A stretch of DNA of 8,521 nucleotides, from assembly GCA_947631675.1 (NCBI GenBank), contig CANRMG010000073.1, forward strand, positions 1 through 8,521, read 5' to 3'. The notes under the pieces are model-generated. The model was not told where the DNA came from, did no database searches, and was given only the letters and a program-made list of their open reading frames with translations. Made by a program: the position numbers and the translations under genes. This DNA is from an uncultured Oscillospiraceae bacterium. Lineage in GTDB: Bacteria > Bacillota_A > Clostridia > Oscillospirales > Oscillospiraceae. This document shows positions 1 to 7,201 of the stretch, in pieces. Position 1 is the stretch's first letter; each line of letters opens with the position of its first letter.

Positions 1-83
1 CGGACTACGGCATCTGCGGGGACCTGTTCAAGGTGACGCCGATGCTGACCGAGGCTATCCGTGCTGCGAAGGCCGCGAAGTAA
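1..83 (+). CDS. etfA: Electron transfer flavoprotein subunit alpha, C-terminal end (partial)
   Basis: Only the last 26 codons are in the window. The first full codon is at 3 and the stop TAA at 81-83. The visible peptide begins DYGICGDLFKVTPML and ends in an Ala/Lys-rich tail. It matches the extreme C-terminus of EtfA, where an A-D-Y-G-I-x-G-D-L-F/Y motif precedes a final helix. In the family, EtfA with EtfB forms an FAD-containing heterodimer. It moves electrons between acyl-CoA dehydrogenases and other carriers in the cytoplasm, and in clostridia it is often part of the butyryl-CoA dehydrogenase bifurcating complex. EtfB and the dehydrogenase would be expected upstream, outside the window. 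The gene ends 20 bases before a hairpin terminator and is convergent with the solute-binding protein gene. Identification rests on a short tail. Confidence 0.82.
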   Translation, partial: DYGICGDLFKVTPMLTEAIRAAKAAK

Positions 84-103
84 GACCCGACCCAAAGCGT
101 AAC

Positions 104-133
104 AAAAGGACCGCTCTTCGAGCGGTCCTTTTT
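104..133. terminator. Bidirectional intrinsic terminator between etfA and the solute-binding protein gene
   Basis: A perfect 13-bp stem (104-116 with 120-132, left arm AAAAGGACCGCTC) closes a three-base TTC loop. On the plus strand it runs into five T residues (129-133). On the minus strand it runs into TTTTGTT (107 down to 101). The A-rich and T-rich flanks let the same hairpin end transcripts from both sides. It lies 20 bases after the etfA stop and 23 bases after the stop of the convergent gene. Confidence 0.9.
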
Positions 134-155
134 CCATATGTTTATATGCCGGCCG

Positions 156-1463
156 TTACGGCTGGGCGCCGGCGGCGTTGGCGGCCTGTTCAAACTCCCC
201 GGCCGCCTGGGCGATATTGGCGCCGTCGCCGATCTGCTGCAGCATGGTCCACCAGGCTGTCCGGGCCTGGGCCCAGCCCGGCGTCACCTGGTAGTAATCC
301 CCCAGGTACTCCCGCAGCAGGAAATATTCGCTCATCAGATCGTCGTTTTCATAGATATTGGGCACGTCCCGCACCGGCCAGAAGGTGGAGGAGAGGACGG
401 CCTGGGTGTAGCGGTCCGTGTCCTCGGTGAGGAAGCGGATGAAGGTCTTGGCCGCCTCGATGCGGGCCGGGTCGCCGTTGTCGAAGACGCCGAAGCCCCA
501 TATGCCGCCCTGCAGGTCAAAGCTGCCGTCGTTGGTGGGGAAGGCCAGGGGGAAGATGTCAAAGTCCCGACTGGGATCATTGATGGTCTGGGTGACCTCG
601 TTGCCCACGTTCCAGCAGAAGCACATGGCCAGCTCGCCGTCGGCGAAGGCGCTGATGTTGTCCGTTCCCACGGCGCTCTTGTCAAAATCGATGCCGTCCA
701 GGCCCCGCAGCAGCTCCAAGGCTTGAATGTTCTCCGGGCTGTTGAAGGTATAGCGGGTGTGGTCCGGGTCGGTGAAGGAGCCGCTGTAGAGGTTCGTCAC
801 CAGCGCCCGGGTGCCCTGATCGCCGCCCTGCCCGCCGCAGTATACCTGGCCGATCCGCTCCACGCCGTACGCATTGAGGGCCTTCACCGCCGCTATGAAG
901 CCGTCCGTGGTCCAGGTGTGGCTGTCCTCGTCCACATACTGCCACGCCCCCGCCGCTTCCATCAGGTCCCGGTTCACCGCCATGCAGTGGGTGGTCATGC
1001 AGACCGGGTAGATGTACCGTGCGTCGCCGGCGCCGCGGCACGCCGCGGCCACGGAGCTGTAGATCTGGCCGGCGGTCTCGCTCTGCCACAGGTCGCTCAG
1101 GTCGGCCATCAGCCCCCGGGCGCCCCAGTTGGCGGTGAGCCGCTCGGGTCCCTCGAAGACCAAATCGGGCGCCTCGCCGCCGGCGATGGCCGCCTCGATG
1201 TCGCTGTCGCCGGTATCATAGGTCAGTATCCGCACGGAGATATGGATCTCGGGGTGGTCCCGGGTGAAGGCGGACACCATGGCGGATACGGTGCTGCCGC
1301 TGCCCCAGCCGCCCACAGGGTAGGTCCAGAGGGACAGGTCGATCTCCTCCGGCTCCGCCGCATCGGTGCTCTCCGGCGCGCCGGTCTGTTCCGGTGCGCC
1401 CGGGCCGGCGCAGGCGGTGAGCAGAAGGGCAGCCGCTATCGCCAGGAAAAATAACCGTTTCAT
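156..1463 (-). CDS. Extracellular solute-binding lipoprotein, family 1 (sugar ABC type)
   Basis: The product is 435 aa. It opens with a lipoprotein signal peptide: MKR, a hydrophobic core, then lipobox LTAC with the lipidated Cys at residue 18. An Ala/Pro/Glu-rich linker (about 19-41) follows. The mature domain fits SBP_bac_1 proteins of carbohydrate ABC importers. It has a first beta strand at SLWTYPVGGW, an APDLVF segment near residue 98, and GGIWGFGVF near residue 319. Many scattered Trp residues could stack on a sugar. The ligand cannot be told from sequence. ATG at 1463 is chosen over an in-frame TTG at 1484 because the signal peptide then starts correctly, and because GGAGG at 1474-1478 sits 10 bases upstream while no such site precedes the TTG. 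Six further Cys residues occur in the mature part. The gene is 27 bases downstream of the hybrid kinase and almost surely cotranscribed. No permease or ATPase gene is next to it. A co-receptor role for the kinase is inference; transport using permeases encoded elsewhere remains possible. Confidence 0.88.
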   Translation of the reverse strand: MKRLFFLAIAAALLLTACAGPGAPEQTGAPESTDAAEPEEIDLSLWTYPVGGWGSGSTVSAMVSAFTRDHPEIHISVRILTYDTGDSDIEAAIAGGEAPDLVFEGPERLTANWGARGLMADLSDLWQSETAGQIYSSVAAACRGAGDARYIYPVCMTTHCMAVNRDLMEAAGAWQYVDEDSHTWTTDGFIAAVKALNAYGVERIGQVYCGGQGGDQGTRALVTNLYSGSFTDPDHTRYTFNSPENIQALELLRGLDGIDFDKSAVGTDNISAFADGELAMCFCWNVGNEVTQTINDPSRDFDIFPLAFPTNDGSFDLQGGIWGFGVFDNGDPARIEAAKTFIRFLTEDTDRYTQAVLSSTFWPVRDVPNIYENDDLMSEYFLLREYLGDYYQVTPGWAQARTAWWTMLQQIGDGANIAQAAGEFEQAANAAGAQP

Positions 1464-1478
1464 CCTCCTGATACCTCC
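1464..1478 (-). promoter_or_regulatory. Tandem Shine-Dalgarno-like sites before the solute-binding protein start
   Basis: Reading the minus strand, GGAGG (1478-1474) is followed after five bases by AGGAGG (1469-1464), which touches the ATG at 1463. The touching copy is too close for ordinary initiation, so the distal copy, 10 bases away, is the likely functional site. The pair fixes the start at MKRLFF rather than the upstream TTG. Confidence 0.65.
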
Positions 1479-1490
1479 GATCAAAAACTG

Positions 1491-4046
1491 TCAGTGGTTG
1501 AAAATGTGGGCCGCCAGCATATGGGTCACCTCGTCTATGTCGATGGGCTTGGCGGTATGGCCGTTCATGCCGCAGTCCAGGCAGCGCTGCACGTCGTCGG
1601 AGAAGGCGTCTGCGCTCATGGCGATGATGGGGATGGTCCCGGCGTCGGGCCTGTCCGCGGCACGGATGGCCCTGGTGGCCTCGTAGCCGTTCATCACGGG
1701 CATGCGTATGTCCATCAGGATCGCGTCGTAGGTGCCCGGCGGGTTCTGACAGAACATATCCACGCAGACCTGGCCGTTTTCGGCCCGTTCCAGCGTAAGG
1801 CCCAGCTCGGACAGAAGCTCCTCCGCGATCTCCCAGTTCAAATCGTTGTCCTCCGCCAGCAGCACCCTGCGGCCCGTCAGATCGGCGGCGCTGTGGGTCT
1901 CCGGCGGTGCCTGCTCCTCATCCGGCGAGCAGTACTGCTTCAGACTGTAATAGAGGGTGGAGCGGAACAGAGGCTTGGGGACGGCGCCGTTGATGCCGGC
2001 GGCCTTGGCCTGCTCCTCCACATCGGCCCAGTCGGCGGAGGTGGTGAGAAGGATCACCGGCCCCTCCCCGAAGAACGCCCGGAGCCGGCGGGCGGTCTCC
2101 ACGCCGTCGATGCCCCCCAGGTGCCAGTCCACCAGCACCACGGGATAGTCGCCGCCGGTCTGCTCCCGGTACGCCGCCGCCTGCAGAAGGGCGTCCTCGC
2201 CGCTGAGGACCCAGTCTGCCCGCCAGCCGATGGTGCGCAGGGTGCCCGCTGCGCTCTCGCAGAGCATCTCGTCGTCGTCGACGAGCAGCAGGTCCCCGGC
2301 GGGGAGGGTCATGTCCGCCTCCTGGACCAGGGCTTTCTCCAGGTCCAGGGTCATGTGAAATTCCGTGCCCACGCCCAGCTCGCTCTCCACCTCGATGGTG
2401 CCCTCCATGGCGTCGACGATGTACTTGGTGATGGCCATGCCCAGGCCTGAGCCCTCGGTCTTTTGCACGCGGCTGTTGTCCTCCCGGGAGAAGGACTCGA
2501 AGATATGCTCCTTGAACTGCTCCGACATGCCGATGCCGTTGTCCTTCACCCGCAGGTGCACCCGGACATGGTCGGGGCCCAGGGGGGAGGGCTCCTCATA
2601 GAGCACCGCGCAGATGTTCCCGCCCTCCGGCGTGAACTTGATGGCGTTGCCCAGCAGGTTCAGAAGGACCTGGTTCAGGCGGATGCTGTCGCAGTACACG
2701 TGCTCCGCGGGGATGTCGTAGACATACACGTCGAAGCGCTGGCTTTTGGCGTTCACCTGGGGCTGGACGATGTTGACGATGCCCTGCATGGTCTCCTGCA
2801 GGCTCATCTGCTCCATGTGCAGGGTCAGCTTTCCGCTCTCGATCTTGGACATATCCAGAATGTCGTTGATCAGCCCCAGCAGATGGCGGCTGGAGAGGGA
2901 TATTTTCTTCAGGCAGTTTTTCACCTGCTGGGTGTTGTCCAGATTCGCGCTGGCGATGGCCGTCATGCCCACGATCCCGTTCATGGGGGTGCGGATGTCG
3001 TGGCTCATGTTGGAGAGGAATTCGCTCTTCGCCTGGTTGGCGTGCTCGGCGGCCCGGCGCGCCTCCTCCAGCTCCCGGATCTGCCGGCGGGTCAGCAGGA
3101 TATACCAGGCAAAGACGGCCGTCAGGCCCAGCAGGATGACCGTGCAGCTTATCACCGAGGACCAGCCCCAGGACTGGCTCAGGTCGTTCACCAGCCGATC
3201 CAGCTGGCCATAGGGCATGAACAGCATCAAATACCACTCGGAGTAGGGCAGCTTCGTGCTGTACAGGTGGCGACGCTCGCCCTCCAGAGTGAACTCACCG
3301 GTGTAGTCCTTCCCCTCGGCCATGGCCTGCTGGAGCTGGACGAGGTACTGCTCGCCGGTCATGCCGCCCACGTCGTCATACCGGTCCCGGACCCGCTGGA
3401 AATAAGACTCATCGGTGATGTCCCGGTCCCGGACGATGAAATTCCCGTCCCGGTCGATGATGAAGTAGTAGATCAGCGCGTTGTCGGAGTCCAGGGACAG
3501 AGTGTCGCTTATGTAGCTGATGGGCAGCGCCGCCACCAGGGCGGTGCTGGTGCCGCCGTCCGTCATGGGATAGGCGGCGGGGATGCCCATGAGCAGGGTG
3601 ATCCCGCCGAACTCATCCCGGCCCAGGGCCATCCGCTCCTCGCCGTCCTGGAGGGACTGGAGGAAGGCGGCGGCGTCCTGCACCTGGATCTGGCTGCCGT
3701 AGAGCATCTCAAGAGCGCCGTCCGCGCCGCAGAGGGCCAGATGGTCGAAGCCCCGGGCCCGGGCGTTGTAGCTGAGGGTGACCTCCATGGTGGTGCGGCT
3801 CTTCACGCCCTCCGGCGGGCAGGAGTCCACCAAGGCACCAACCTGGGACAGGCGGAGCTGGATGGCCGTGCCGAAATGGGCGGCGGCCTGCTCGCTCATG
3901 CCGGCCATGTAGACGGAGCCGATCTCGCCGATGGCCCCCGCGCCCCGCCGGTTCATGCGCACCGCTAGATAGGAGAAGACCGCTACGCAGAGCGTGGAGA
4001 TAAAGATCAGGCCGATCACCAGGCCCCGGGTCGCCTTGTGCTTCAC
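1491..4046 (-). CDS. Cache-type hybrid sensor histidine kinase with two receiver domains
   Basis: The product is 851 aa from GTG at 4046. Transmembrane helix 1 is about residues 8-29. A large extracytoplasmic region follows (about 30-295). Its segments [13 protein letters not shown] and, near the end, [10 protein letters not shown] resemble double-Cache sensors. Helix 2 is about 298-319, with a short charged linker after it. The dimerisation/phosphoacceptor domain has SHDIRTP with His349. The ATPase domain has an N box (NLLGNAIKF, about 463-471), DNGIGM (502-507) and GSGLGM (532-537). Receiver 1 (about 585-706) has an acidic DDD cluster (590-592), phosphoacceptor Asp640 and Lys691. Receiver 2 (about 727-849) has Glu732/Asp733, Asp779 in LMDIRMP and Lys833. 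All core catalytic residues look present. There is no C-terminal HPt and no DNA-binding domain, so the output partner lies elsewhere. GTG is chosen because GGAGGAG (4058-4052) sits five bases upstream. The open frame extends to 4163, but that extension would translate through the promoter and the preceding terminator. The gene is first in a two-gene unit with the solute-binding lipoprotein. The signal sensed is unknown. Confidence 0.93.
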   Translation of the reverse strand: MKHKATRGLVIGLIFISTLCVAVFSYLAVRMNRRGAGAIGEIGSVYMAGMSEQAAAHFGTAIQLRLSQVGALVDSCPPEGVKSRTTMEVTLSYNARARGFDHLALCGADGALEMLYGSQIQVQDAAAFLQSLQDGEERMALGRDEFGGITLLMGIPAAYPMTDGGTSTALVAALPISYISDTLSLDSDNALIYYFIIDRDGNFIVRDRDITDESYFQRVRDRYDDVGGMTGEQYLVQLQQAMAEGKDYTGEFTLEGERRHLYSTKLPYSEWYLMLFMPYGQLDRLVNDLSQSWGWSSVISCTVILLGLTAVFAWYILLTRRQIRELEEARRAAEHANQAKSEFLSNMSHDIRTPMNGIVGMTAIASANLDNTQQVKNCLKKISLSSRHLLGLINDILDMSKIESGKLTLHMEQMSLQETMQGIVNIVQPQVNAKSQRFDVYVYDIPAEHVYCDSIRLNQVLLNLLGNAIKFTPEGGNICAVLYEEPSPLGPDHVRVHLRVKDNGIGMSEQFKEHIFESFSREDNSRVQKTEGSGLGMAITKYIVDAMEGTIEVESELGVGTEFHMTLDLEKALVQEADMTLPAGDLLLVDDDEMLCESAAGTLRTIGWRADWVLSGEDALLQAAAYREQTGGDYPVVLVDWHLGGIDGVETARRLRAFFGEGPVILLTTSADWADVEEQAKAAGINGAVPKPLFRSTLYYSLKQYCSPDEEQAPPETHSAADLTGRRVLLAEDNDLNWEIAEELLSELGLTLERAENGQVCVDMFCQNPPGTYDAILMDIRMPVMNGYEATRAIRAADRPDAGTIPIIAMSADAFSDDVQRCLDCGMNGHTAKPIDIDEVTHMLAAHIFNH

Positions 4047-4050
4047 AGCG

Positions 4051-4058
4051 TCTCCTCC
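4051..4058 (-). promoter_or_regulatory. Ribosome binding site deciding the GTG start of the hybrid kinase
   Basis: On the minus strand GGAGGAGA lies just before ACGCT and GTG (4046-4044). An in-frame ATG at 4061 overlaps this site and has no ribosome site of its own. GTG is therefore the best start. Confidence 0.75.
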
Positions 4059-4089
4059 CATCCGGTCATTTTCCACCATTGGATACCTT

Positions 4090-4118
4090 ATTATACATTG
4101 GTTTTTTAGGAATGTAAA
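4090..4118 (-). promoter_or_regulatory. Sigma-A-type promoter for the kinase and solute-binding protein unit
   Basis: Reading the minus strand, a -35 box TTTACA (4118-4113, five of six to consensus) is followed by a 17-base spacer and a perfect -10 box TATAAT (4095-4090). The expected transcript start is near 4083, giving a leader of roughly 37 bases before the GTG at 4046. It lies just downstream of the asnB terminator, so the kinase unit should be transcribed independently. I see no clear operator repeat around it. Confidence 0.85.
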
Positions 4119-4145
4119 TCGCTTTTGAGGAAACATGAACGGTAT

Positions 4146-4178
4146 AAAAAACACGGAGGGCACAGAATGTGCCCTCCG
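4146..4178 (-). terminator. Intrinsic terminator of asnB
   Basis: An 11-bp perfect stem (4154-4164 with 4168-4178, CGGAGGGCACA on the plus strand) closes a three-base loop. On the minus strand it is followed by TGTTTTTT (4153-4146). It starts seven bases after the asnB stop codon. The plus-strand side has no T run, so it acts on minus-strand transcripts only. Confidence 0.9.
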
Positions 4179-4185
4179 GGACGTA

Positions 4186-6018
4186 TCACACCAGCCGGAC
4201 CCTGTAGGACTGCAGCCAGAAGTTCACCTGGAGCATATAGGCGATGGTCTGGGGGGTGGTCATGAGCTGGCCATACCAGGGCTGGGCCTTGTCGTCGCCC
4301 AGAAGCGATTCCAGCGCCTCCCGTCGGACCAGGTCGAGCAGCGGCGCATGGGGCTGGGCCAGCACCGCCCGCAGGCGCTTCGACACCTCCTGCATGTAGG
4401 CCGGGTTGTGGGTCTTGGGGTAGGGGCTCTTTTTCCGCCACAGGATCTCCTGGGGCAGGTAGTCCTTCATGGCCTCCCGGAGAAGGCCCTTCTCGTAGTG
4501 CCGGTAGTCTTTCATCTCCCAGGGCACGTTGTAAAGATACTCCGCGATCCGGTGGTCGCAGAAGGGGACCCGCACCTCCAGGGCAGACCACATGCTCATC
4601 CGGTCCTTCCGGTCCAGGAGCGTCTGCATGAACCAGTCGGTATTGAGGCGCATCATCTCCCGCATCCTTCTGTCCACAGGGCTGTCGCTGTCCAGGGTGT
4701 CCGTGTCCGCCAAGGTCATGCGGTACTTCTCCATGAGATACTCCTGTGGGTCGAGGCCATCGGCGTATTCCGGGCGGAGGAACCCGGCCCGGTAGTGGAT
4801 GGACTGGGCCCAGGGAAAGCCCTCCGCCGCCCGTATCTTCTCGTCCCGGTACCAGGGGTAGCCGCCGAATATCTCGTCGGCGCACTCGCCGGTCAGGGCT
4901 ACCGTCACCTGCTCCTTGATGGGCTTGCAGAATTGCAGAAGGGAGGAGTCCACGTCGCTCATGCCGGGCAGGTCACGGGCCTCCACCGCCTCATAAAGGC
5001 CGTCCGCCAGCTCTATGGTGTCCAGCACGGTGAGATGGTTTTCACAGCCCAGCCACTGGGAAAGCCTCGGGATGTACACCGTGTCGCTGGTGGGCTGGAA
5101 CTTCGTCTCGTGGAAGTACTTTAAGTGGTCTTTGTAGTCCACGGAGAAGGTATGAAGGGTCTCGCCCCGCTCCTTCATGTGAAGGTTCGCCACAGAGCTT
5201 ATGATGCCCGAGTCCAGACCGCCGGAGAGGAAGGTGCCGATGGGCACGTCGGAGACGAGCTGCCGGCGGATGGCGTCGGTGACCAGATACCGGACCGTGT
5301 CGATGGTGGTGGGCAGGTCGTCGGTGTGCTCCCGGGCGGTCAGCTTCCAGTACCGCTCCGTGCGCAGGCCCTTTTCGTCGAACCAGCCCCGCCAGCCGGG
5401 GCGCAGTTCGTATACGTCCTTGAATACCCCGTACCCCGGCGTGCGGCCCGGGCCGGTGAGCAGTACCTCCAGCACGCCCTCCCGGTCCACCACGGGCTCC
5501 ACCAGCGGATGGGCCAGCAGGCCCTTGAGCTCCGAGGCGAACAGGAACATGCCCCGGCGGATGGCGTAGAAGAAGGGCTTTACGCCCATGCGGTCCCGGG
5601 CGATGAACAGCCGCCGCTCCATGCTGTCCCAGATGGCAAAGGCGAAGATGCCGTTCAACCGGTCCACGCAGTCTCCGCCCCACTGGATGAAGCTGTGGAG
5701 CACCACCTCCGTGTCCGAGTGGCCGGCGAAGGTGTGGCCCAGGGTCAGCAGGTCCCGGCGGACCTCGTCGGTATTGTAAATCTCCCCGTTGTAGACGATG
5801 GTATAGGTCCGGGGGCCGTCCGTTACGGTCATGGGCTGGCGTCCGTTCTCAATGTCGATGACGGCGAGCCGGTCGTGCAGCAGTGCTGCGTGCTCCGTTA
5901 TGTACTCCCCCTGCTGGTCCGGCCCCCGCCGGACCATGGCTTCCCGCATGGCCCGCAGGGCCTTGACCTGGCTTCGCAGGTCCGTATGAAGATCGATCGC
6001 TCCCGCGATGGAACACAT
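4186..6018 (-). CDS. asnB: Asparagine synthase (glutamine-hydrolysing)
   Basis: The product is 610 aa, within the usual length of full two-domain AsnB enzymes. The enzyme makes asparagine from aspartate, ATP and glutamine in the cytoplasm. The N-terminal glutaminase domain starts MCSIAG, so Cys2 becomes the catalytic N-terminal nucleophile after Met removal. Arg50 (DRLAVID), the YNGEIYN motif (76-82) and GHSDTEV (99-105) form the expected glutamine pocket. The C-terminal synthetase domain carries the PP-loop FLSGGLDS (263-270), then [16 protein letters not shown] (375-390) and EVRVPFCDH (481-489). The start is fixed by the need for Cys2 and by GGGGTGATC (6031-6023), which pairs well with the 16S rRNA tail. 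The gene is monocistronic: its terminator follows, and a divergent XRE regulator gene lies 139 bases upstream. Asparagine synthase-like proteins also occur in peptide natural product clusters. No such partners are here, so the primary metabolic role is favoured. Confidence 0.94.
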   Translation of the reverse strand: MCSIAGAIDLHTDLRSQVKALRAMREAMVRRGPDQQGEYITEHAALLHDRLAVIDIENGRQPMTVTDGPRTYTIVYNGEIYNTDEVRRDLLTLGHTFAGHSDTEVVLHSFIQWGGDCVDRLNGIFAFAIWDSMERRLFIARDRMGVKPFFYAIRRGMFLFASELKGLLAHPLVEPVVDREGVLEVLLTGPGRTPGYGVFKDVYELRPGWRGWFDEKGLRTERYWKLTAREHTDDLPTTIDTVRYLVTDAIRRQLVSDVPIGTFLSGGLDSGIISSVANLHMKERGETLHTFSVDYKDHLKYFHETKFQPTSDTVYIPRLSQWLGCENHLTVLDTIELADGLYEAVEARDLPGMSDVDSSLLQFCKPIKEQVTVALTGECADEIFGGYPWYRDEKIRAAEGFPWAQSIHYRAGFLRPEYADGLDPQEYLMEKYRMTLADTDTLDSDSPVDRRMREMMRLNTDWFMQTLLDRKDRMSMWSALEVRVPFCDHRIAEYLYNVPWEMKDYRHYEKGLLREAMKDYLPQEILWRKKSPYPKTHNPAYMQEVSKRLRAVLAQPHAPLLDLVRREALESLLGDDKAQPWYGQLMTTPQTIAYMLQVNFWLQSYRVRLV

Positions 6019-6055
6019 TGTAGATCACCCCGTTAAAGCAGATTTCACGCAGTTC

Positions 6056-6084
6056 AGTATATGCCGGCGCGAAAAATGGGTGCT
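6056..6084 (-). promoter_or_regulatory. Possible asnB promoter (weak)
   Basis: On the minus strand TATACT (6061-6056) is a good -10 box, with an expected transcript start near 6049 and a leader of about 30 bases. The matching -35 position (6084-6079, AGCACC) is poor, and there is no extended -10 TG. Weak -35 boxes often mean that an activator is needed, but the box assignment itself is uncertain. Confidence 0.4.
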
Positions 6085-6100
6085 TTACCCGCTCTGTGTC

Positions 6101-6130
6101 CTGGCAAAGACGGGCCGGGCATGCTATGAT
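6101..6130 (+). promoter_or_regulatory. Extended -10 promoter for the XRE regulator gene
   Basis: TATGAT (6125-6130) is preceded by TG and one base (6122-6124), making an extended -10. A moderate -35, CTGGCA (6101-6106, four of six to consensus), lies 18 bases upstream. The expected transcript start is near 6137, leaving a short leader of about 21 bases before the ATG at 6158. A palindrome overlaps the -10 box and is listed separately. Confidence 0.6.
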
Positions 6131-6133
6131 AGC
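6123..6133. repeat. Short palindrome overlapping the XRE gene -10 box
   Basis: GCTAT-G-ATAGC is a perfect inverted repeat with 5-bp arms around one central base. It covers the -10 hexamer of the regulator's promoter. XRE-family repressors commonly bind short palindromes, so autoregulation is plausible. The repeat is short and could be chance. Confidence 0.4.
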
Positions 6134-6157
6134 CAGAGGAAAGGACGGGGAACGGCC

Positions 6158-7150
6158 ATGGAACAGGAGAAGATCGGCAGGTTTATCGCGCAGCTCCGCA
6201 AAGAGCGGGGGCTTACCCAGGAGCAGCTGGGCGGGCTCCTGGGCGTCAGCCAGCGCACGGTGTCCCGGTGGGAGACGGGCCGGAATATGCCGGACATATC
6301 CATGCTGACGGCGCTGTGCGCCCAGCTGGACATCAGCGTGGCCGAGCTGCTGGCCGGAGAGCGGATAGAGGGGGAGACCATCACAAAGACCGACGCCTCC
6401 GACCTGGCGGAGCGGCTCATCGGCCTGGTCAGGCGGAAAAACGGCCTCCGGCGTTTTCTGGGCGCCCTGGCGGCGCTGGCGGTCACCTTGGCCTGCATGG
6501 CGGGGCTGTATGGATACGAGTTTCATGTGGACGTATCCTCCACGGCGGAGCTGGAGGCGGCCATCGACGGATGGTGCGCTGACTTCGGGATGGGCGCGGA
6601 CGTGTTGGAGCGCGCCGCCGCGGGAAACAGGCTCTATGTGCTGTGCCGGGACGAACTGCACCCGGGGAACGGGTGCTTGGCGGTGCTGGAGCGGGGGCTG
6701 TTCGGCCAGTACAGGATGGTGCGGACAGACCTTTTCGACGAGCCGCTGTGTGTCGCCTTCACCGAGCGTGCCGGCGGGCGGGAGTATCTGCTGACCTTCT
6801 GCCTGAGCGAACTGCCCGGCGTGGCCTCCGTGGTCATCTATGACCGCTATGACGACGGATTCCAGTCTGTCCCGCCGGCGGCCGTCAGCACCCAGCGGAT
6901 AGAGAAGACGCCCTTTCTCCATGTGGAGCGGCTGGCGGAGGGGACGTCGGTGGCGCCCTTCGGCGCAAAGTATTTTGATGAGACGGGGGAGGAGATACCC
7001 CGCGCCGACCTGCTGGCCGGGACCGGGTACGACGGCGGCTCCTCTTTTGGCGGCGGCCGGGCATTGATGGAGCCGTGGCTGGTGTATGTGCTGGAGGGGA
7101 TCGTGGCGCTGTTTGGTCTGGTGTTCATCCGGTACTTTTTGACGCTATAA
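6158..7150 (+). CDS. Membrane-anchored XRE-family helix-turn-helix regulator
   Basis: The product is 330 aa. Residues about 5-66 form an HTH_3/XRE DNA-binding domain (LRKERGLTQEQLGGLLGVSQ, then TVSRWETGRNMPD). A linker follows, then helix 1 at about 100-120. Next comes a region of roughly 185 residues that should face outside, with five Cys (140, 163, 173, 198, 215). Helix 2 is near the end (about 307-327). With a cytoplasmic HTH, two helices place the middle region outside the membrane, so this looks like a one-component sensor that binds DNA while membrane-held. I do not recognise the outer region. ATG at 6158 is chosen because the HTH starts directly after it and the extended -10 promoter lies just upstream. 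The open frame reaches back to 6008, but that part runs through the promoter and into the divergent asnB start. The gene is divergent from asnB and convergent with obgE, so its targets could be itself and asnB. No other target is suggested by the context. Confidence 0.88.
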   Translation: MEQEKIGRFIAQLRKERGLTQEQLGGLLGVSQRTVSRWETGRNMPDISMLTALCAQLDISVAELLAGERIEGETITKTDASDLAERLIGLVRRKNGLRRFLGALAALAVTLACMAGLYGYEFHVDVSSTAELEAAIDGWCADFGMGADVLERAAAGNRLYVLCRDELHPGNGCLAVLERGLFGQYRMVRTDLFDEPLCVAFTERAGGREYLLTFCLSELPGVASVVIYDRYDDGFQSVPPAAVSTQRIEKTPFLHVERLAEGTSVAPFGAKYFDETGEEIPRADLLAGTGYDGGSSFGGGRALMEPWLVYVLEGIVALFGLVFIRYFLTL

Positions 7151-7188
7151 AAAAGAGGGCCTGCTGCCAGATGGCAGCAGGCCCTCTT
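7148..7188 (-). terminator. Intrinsic terminator of obgE
   Basis: A perfect 16-bp stem (7153-7168 with 7173-7188, left arm AAGAGGGCCTGCTGCC) closes the loop AGAT. On the minus strand the stem ends CTCTT and continues TTTAT, giving a short T run. It starts 13 bases after the obgE stop. In the plus direction the stem follows the XRE gene stop directly, but only two T residues end the stem before GG. Termination of the regulator transcript is therefore likely weaker. Confidence 0.82.
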
Positions 7189-7201
7189 GGTCCAGCTCGG
7201 T

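Noticed and set aside
138..3968. Long plus-strand open frames opposite the lipoprotein and kinase genes (138-1454, 1494-2450, 2463-3968)
   Set aside because: They are mirror frames of GC-rich genes with strong codon bias. Their translations are rich in Gly, Ala, Val, His and Gln, show no domain motifs, and lack ribosome sites. The minus-strand frames carry complete catalytic motifs.
4047..4163. Kinase start at the upstream ATG 4163, adding 39 residues
   Set aside because: The extension would be encoded by the asnB terminator and the kinase promoter. The GTG at 4046 has a well-spaced ribosome site and is followed directly by the first membrane helix.
4135..6036. Plus-strand open frames opposite asnB (4135-5124 and 5125-6036)
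   Set aside because: Same antisense artefact. The minus-strand AsnB has every expected motif, and these frames have none.
6008..6157. XRE regulator start at 6008, adding 50 residues
   Set aside because: The extra part covers the divergent promoters and overlaps the asnB start. The HTH domain begins right after ATG 6158.
5849..6922. Minus-strand open frame opposite the XRE gene, running into asnB
   Set aside because: It is a shadow of the XRE gene and the promoter region. Its translation is Pro/Gln/His-rich with no motif, and it overlaps the asnB start in another frame.
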